In this document: piece after piece, positions 60,014 through 64,000 of the stretch
Layout of the letters: every line of letters begins with the position of its first letter
How positions within the stretch are numbered: position 1 is the stretch's first letter
Source: Saprospiraceae bacterium UBA7328
GTDB lineage: Bacteria; Bacteroidota; Bacteroidia; Chitinophagales; Saprospiraceae
Assembly: GCA_002471345.1 (NCBI GenBank)
Contig: DKPS01000181.1
Span: 1 to 64,000 of the forward strand
DNA length: 64,000 nt
Reading direction: 5' to 3'
Program-made: the position numbers and the translations under genes
The notes under the pieces: generated by a model
Databases searched by the model: none
What the model was told of the DNA's origin: nothing
Seen by the model: only the letters and a program-made list of their open reading frames with translations

Positions 60014-62851
60014 TTAGTTGTATAAGAACATGCTCCTATTTCTATCTAACTCCCTGAAATAAGGGTCTTTTAAGTCTTTAATAAATCGAATACCTTCTCC
60101 AGTAGACTTCATTTCTGGTCCTAGTTTCTTATCGACATTTGGAAATTTATCAAATGAAAAAACAGGATACTTTATGGCATAACCTTCTAATTTCTTTTGA
60201 ACATCAAAGTCCTTTATTTTATGTGTGCCTAACATCACCTTAGTAGCAATAGTTAAAAATGGCACCTGGTAGGCCTTTGCAATAAACGGAGTTGTTCTAG
60301 ATGCTCTTGGATTGGCTTCGATAACATACACTCTCTCAGGTTGGTCTCCTTTTGCTGCACTTATCGCAAACTGAATATTGATTAACCCTTTGATACCTAG
60401 GGCTAAAGCAAGCTTCTTTGTGTATTCTTTCATAGTACTAATGACCTCATCTGAAAGACTATACGTAGGTAACACTGCAGAGCTATCTCCAGAATGAATT
60501 CCAGCTGGTTCTATATGCTCCATTATGCCCATAATCATAACATCTTCACCATCACAAATGGCATCTACTTCTGCCTCTTTTGCACGTTCTAAAAATTGAT
60601 CAATGAGTACCTTATTGTCTGGCATGTGTTTAAATATATCCAAGACCTGACGTTCTAATTCTTCATCATTTATTACAATCTTCATTCTTTGACCACCCAA
60701 GACATAGGAAGGTCGTACCAGAACAGGGTACGAAACTCTATCAGCAATGGCAATGGCTTCTTCAGCAGTATCAGCTACACCATATTCTGGGTATGGAATA
60801 TCCAGCTCTTTGAGCAAATCAGAGAAGGCTCCTCTATCCTCTGCCAGATCCATGCTTTTAAATGGAGTACCGATGATCTTAATACCCTTCTTGTCCAGTG
60901 TCTCAGCTAATTTAAGAGCCGTCTGGCCGCCTAACTGAACAATTACACCCTCTGGTTGCTCTAAATGAATAATCTCCTCTAAATGCTCCCAAAAGACAGG
61001 CTCGAAATATAATTTATCAGCAACATCAAAATCGGTAGAAACCGTTTCTGGGTTACAGTTCACCATAATGGATTCATAACCAGCTTCTTTAAGAGCCAAT
61101 AATCCATGTACACAACAATAATCAAATTCTATTCCTTGCCCTATCCTGTTAGGTCCAGACCCTAGAACAATTACTTTTTTATTATCAGAACGGACACTTT
61201 CATTCTCATCTTCATAAGTAGAATAGAAATACGGTGTTTTTGCTTCGAATTCTGCAGCACATGTGTCTACCATCTTATATGATCTGCGAAGTCCTAATTC
61301 GAGTCTTCTCTTAGTCACATCCTGTTCTTCTATCCTCATTACCCAAGCCATTTGAGCATCAGAGTATCCTTTTTGTTTCATTTTAAGCATGAAGTCATAA
61401 GAGATATCGTCTGGTACAGGAATACGCTCAAGCTGTTTTTCTAAATCAATGAGTTCTTTGATTTGACCGATATACCACGGATCTATTTTTGTAAGTTTTT
61501 GTATAGTTTTAGTTGGCACCCCAAGAGCCATGGCATCTTTGAGTCTAAATATCCTGTCATCCCCTGCTTGTTCTAATCTATCAAATATGTCTTGTGTTCT
61601 TATCCATTCTTTCTTATCAGCACCTAGGCCAGTTCTTCCATTTTCTAAGGATTGACATGCCTTTTGTAAAGCTTCCTGAAAACATCTCCCAATAGCCATT
61701 ACTTCACCAACAGATTTCATCTGCAATCCTAATTTGTTCTCTGACCCTTTGAATTTGTCAAAGTTCCATCGTGGCATTTTCACTATTACATAGTCTAGAG
61801 TAGGTTCGAAGAAGGCAGAGGTGGTCTTTGTAATTTGGTTTTTTAATTCATCCAAGGTGTAACCAATAGCCAATTTAGCCGCCACTTTGGCAATAGGATA
61901 ACCCGTTGCCTTGCTTGCTAATGCCGATGATCTAGAAACGCGTGGGTTTATTTCTATACAGATTAACTCCTCATTTTCTGGATTCAAAGCAAATTGGACA
62001 TTGCATCCTCCAGCAAAATTTCCCATGCTTCTCATCAAAGCAATCGCATCGTTTCTCATTTGCTGATACGCAGTATCTGATAATGTCATAGCGGGTGCAA
62101 CCGTGATACTGTCCCCTGTATGTATTCCCATTGGGTCCAGGTTTTCAACTGTACAAATGATGACTACATTATCATTGGCATCTCTTAAGAGTTCAAGTTC
62201 ATATTCTTTCCATCCTAATACTGCCTCTTCAACTAACACTTCATGAGTAGGTGATGCATTGAGTCCTCTTTTCAAAGCTTCATCAAATTCTTCGGACTTC
62301 ATAACAAAGCCTCCACCAGTTCCTCCCAAGGTATATGATGGTCTGATCACTAGTGGAAATCCAATTTTCTGGGCAGCTTCCTTTCCTTCCAAAAACGAAT
62401 TTGCTATAAAGGACTTCGCAACATTTAGACCTAAGTTTTCTACAATGTGTGCTTTGAATGCTTCTCTATTTTCAGCCAATTCTATAGCATCAATATCAAC
62501 ACCTACTAGCTTTACATTAAACTCTTCCCAAACCCCTTGGTTTTGAGCCTCAATAGCAAGATTCAAAGCTGTTTGGCCTCCCATTGTTGGTAAGACAGCA
62601 TCTATTTGTCTCTCTTGAAGAACCTCTCTTATACTTTCTACAGTAAGAGGTTTAAGATAAATATGATCAGCAGTAACTGGATCAGTCATTATGGTCGCTG
62701 GATTTGAGTTAATCAAACTCACCTCTATTCCTTCTTCTCTTAAAGCTCTGGATGCTTGAGAGCCAGAATAGTCAAACTCACATGCTTGACCTATTATGAT
62801 AGGACCACTACCAATAATTAAGATTGATTTTATAGATTGATCTTTAGGCAT
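60014..62851 (-). CDS. carB: Carbamoyl-phosphate synthase large chain, lacking the C-terminal allosteric domain
   Basis: 945 residues from the ATG at 62851 (MPKDQSIKSILIIGSGPIIIGQACEFDYSG); the TTG at 62872 is only an upstream extension. Two ATP-grasp halves are recognisable, the second beginning KVIVLGSGPNRIGQGIEFDYC near residue 555. It ends EMKSTGEGIRFIKDLKDPYF..., where E. coli CarB goes on for about 130 residues of allosteric domain, so the UMP/ornithine regulatory module is missing. Makes carbamoyl phosphate for pyrimidines and arginine. carA is not adjacent. A TATATTTG box is at 62877-62870. Confidence 0.94.
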   Translation of the reverse strand: MPKDQSIKSILIIGSGPIIIGQACEFDYSGSQASRALREEGIEVSLINSNPATIMTDPVTADHIYLKPLTVESIREVLQERQIDAVLPTMGGQTALNLAIEAQNQGVWEEFNVKLVGVDIDAIELAENREAFKAHIVENLGLNVAKSFIANSFLEGKEAAQKIGFPLVIRPSYTLGGTGGGFVMKSEEFDEALKRGLNASPTHEVLVEEAVLGWKEYELELLRDANDNVVIICTVENLDPMGIHTGDSITVAPAMTLSDTAYQQMRNDAIALMRSMGNFAGGCNVQFALNPENEELICIEINPRVSRSSALASKATGYPIAKVAAKLAIGYTLDELKNQITKTTSAFFEPTLDYVIVKMPRWNFDKFKGSENKLGLQMKSVGEVMAIGRCFQEALQKACQSLENGRTGLGADKKEWIRTQDIFDRLEQAGDDRIFRLKDAMALGVPTKTIQKLTKIDPWYIGQIKELIDLEKQLERIPVPDDISYDFMLKMKQKGYSDAQMAWVMRIEEQDVTKRRLELGLRRSYKMVDTCAAEFEAKTPYFYSTYEDENESVRSDNKKVIVLGSGPNRIGQGIEFDYCCVHGLLALKEAGYESIMVNCNPETVSTDFDVADKLYFEPVFWEHLEEIIHLEQPEGVIVQLGGQTALKLAETLDKKGIKIIGTPFKSMDLAEDRGAFSDLLKELDIPYPEYGVADTAEEAIAIADRVSYPVLVRPSYVLGGQRMKIVINDEELERQVLDIFKHMPDNKVLIDQFLERAKEAEVDAICDGEDVMIMGIMEHIEPAGIHSGDSSAVLPTYSLSDEVISTMKEYTKKLALALGIKGLINIQFAISAAKGDQPERVYVIEANPRASRTTPFIAKAYQVPFLTIATKVMLGTHKIKDFDVQKKLEGYAIKYPVFSFDKFPNVDKKLGPEMKSTGEGIRFIKDLKDPYFRELDRNRSMFLYN

Positions 62852-62869
62852 TGTAGATAAAAATTCGGG

Positions 62870-62877
62870 CAAATATA
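62870..62877 (-). promoter_or_regulatory. Possible -7 box of carB
   Basis: Minus-strand TATATTTG matches TAnnTTTG; it would give a 5' leader of about 10 bases. No convincing -33 TTG at the right distance. Confidence 0.4.
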
Positions 62878-62989
62878 CCTATAAGGATAATATAACACCG
62901 CGTAATAACTGGGTGTAATTGATTCTCTTTTTTTAATGAATATTTGCAAATGAAAATATCCTATCAATTATTGAAAAGAATATGCAAAT

Positions 62990-63919
62990 ATGAATCAGAC
63001 TAAATCAATTTTGATTACGGATAAGGTACATCCATTTTTGATTGATAAATTAAAAAATGATGGCCATGAAATAGATTATCGCCCTAAACTTCCACTATCA
63101 GAAACGCTCAAAATAGTTCAAAATCATCATGGCATTATTGTAAATAGTAAGACCATTTGTGACCAAAACCTAATTGATAAAGCCGATAATCTTCAATTTA
63201 TAGGGAGGCTTGGATCTGGACTTGAAATCATAGATCTTAATTATGCAAAAGCAAAAAGTATTCATGTCATTCGTACTCCAGAGGCAAACTGCGATGCAGT
63301 AGCTGAGCAAGCATTAGGAATGTTACTCAGTTTATTTAACAATCTAAAAATTGCAAATGCTCAATTAAAAGATCTCAATTGGCAAAGAGAAGAAAACAGA
63401 GGGATTGAGATAAGAGGAAAGACTATTGGAATTATTGGATTTGGGCATACTGGTCCTGCTTTTAACAATCTACTAAAATCTTTTGGTGCGAAAATCATCA
63501 TTTACGATAAATATAAAGCTCCATATGATTCAAAAGAGCTACTAGAAAAAATAAAAAATGAAGCAAATATCATAAGCATTCATCTGCCTCTCACCCAAGA
63601 GACAATAGGATTTGTAAACAAAGAATTCATAAGAGAATGTAAAAATTCATTTTTTCTGATTAACACTGCTCGTGGTAAGAATATCATCCTTAAAGACATA
63701 ATCAATGGATTAGATGAAGGAAAAATACTAGGAGCATGTTTAGATGTCTTTGAAAACGAAAAGCCTACAACGTATTCGACCGCTGAAAGGAATTCATACC
63801 GAAATATTCATAGTAGAATCAATGTAATTAGTACACCACATGTTGCTGGATGGACTCATGAATCCCTTTTACGCATAGCTAAAAGCATGTTAAGACAGAT
63901 CAGAGAAATAAATTTTTGA
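62990..63919 (+). CDS. D-isomer 2-hydroxyacid dehydrogenase (phosphoglycerate dehydrogenase-like)
   Basis: 309 residues. N-terminal half NSKTICDQNLIDKADNLQFIGRLGSGLEIIDL is the substrate domain; GKTIGIIGFGHTGPAF is the NAD motif. Catalytic residues: Arg in NTARGKNI, Glu in DVFENEKP and His in VISTPHVAGWTHES. It oxidises or reduces a 2-hydroxyacid; 3-phosphoglycerate is possible but not proven. Divergent from carB. Confidence 0.9.
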   Translation: MNQTKSILITDKVHPFLIDKLKNDGHEIDYRPKLPLSETLKIVQNHHGIIVNSKTICDQNLIDKADNLQFIGRLGSGLEIIDLNYAKAKSIHVIRTPEANCDAVAEQALGMLLSLFNNLKIANAQLKDLNWQREENRGIEIRGKTIGIIGFGHTGPAFNNLLKSFGAKIIIYDKYKAPYDSKELLEKIKNEANIISIHLPLTQETIGFVNKEFIRECKNSFFLINTARGKNIILKDIINGLDEGKILGACLDVFENEKPTTYSTAERNSYRNIHSRINVISTPHVAGWTHESLLRIAKSMLRQIREINF

Positions 63920-63931
63920 CACATGTAAGAT

Positions 63932-63963
63932 TTGACAATATAAATTGAATTGCTATAAATTTG
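63932..63963 (+). promoter_or_regulatory. Predicted promoter for a gene beyond the window
   Basis: TTG (63932-63934) and TAAATTTG (63956-63963) are 21 bases apart, a close match to the Bacteroidota pattern. No start codon with a usable frame follows before the right edge. Confidence 0.6.
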
Positions 63964-64000
63964 CCGTCACAATAATAAGAGAGGACGTCATCAAATTTTG

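Noticed and set aside
1..64000. CRISPR arrays, tRNAs, rRNAs, insertion sequences, prophage
   Set aside because: Looked for repeated spacer-repeat patterns, cloverleaf-like segments, transposase motifs and integrases; none found by eye.

Overview
The window is about 64 kb of AT-rich bacterial chromosome from a member of the phylum Bacteroidota, probably a marine gliding or T9SS-bearing lineage (Cytophagia or Saprospiria; I cannot fix the class). Evidence: the gliding lipoprotein gene gldH, a PorE-like TPR/beta-propeller/OmpA protein, DUF6090 and DUF5916 proteins, a C-terminal coathanger-like domain on a cytochrome peroxidase, a mevalonate-type isoprenoid cluster, and promoters with the Bacteroidota -33 TTG / -7 TAnnTTTG pattern. 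No tRNA, rRNA, CRISPR array, insertion sequence or prophage was recognised.

Layout. 1-9.3 kb is housekeeping: a cyclophilin cut by the window edge, yceD-like/rpmF, a fatty acid desaturase, a DUF5916 outer membrane protein, rpsU, superoxide dismutase, and a minus-strand run gltA-gcvH-vanZ-tonB. 9.4-16.8 kb holds an OmpA protein and a minus-strand assimilatory sulfite-reduction operon: siroheme sulfite/nitrite reductase with a HEPN tail, uroporphyrinogen methyltransferase, precorrin-2 dehydrogenase, APS/PAPS reductase, a ferredoxin-NADP reductase-like flavoprotein and a 2Fe-2S ferredoxin. 16.9-27.3 kb holds two peptidases, a DUF3109 protein and a TolC/MFP/RND efflux operon. 27.3-36.2 kb is a looser accessory stretch: ssb, TPR proteins, two DUF6090 paralogs, a sulfatase, two GNAT acetyltransferases and a GH113-like gene broken by one in-frame stop. 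36.2-45.3 kb has a di-heme peroxidase, lytic transglycosylase, PfkB kinase, tatA, a YhhN protein, and the isoprenoid genes (GHMP kinase, HMG-CoA reductase, type 2 IPP isomerase). 45.5-48.8 kb is the conserved rplM-rpsI-rpsB-tsf-pyrH run. 48.9-64 kb carries a PqiA-like protein, the PorE-like protein, rlmD, rfbA, a flippase-like protein, a thioredoxin-fold protein, grpE-dnaJ-gldH, carB and a 2-hydroxyacid dehydrogenase.

The most striking signal is the leader of the sulfite-reduction operon (16.42-16.79 kb, minus strand). It encodes two successive short peptides, one with CCCLCCC and one with CCSFCCCC, each followed by an intrinsic terminator, and each preceded by or overlapping sequence able to form a competing antiterminator. 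It reads as a tandem, cysteine-sensing ribosome-mediated attenuator: two in-series decisions before a pathway whose sulfide product feeds cysteine synthesis. A Bacteroidota-type promoter and a perfect 8-bp-arm inverted repeat sit directly upstream.
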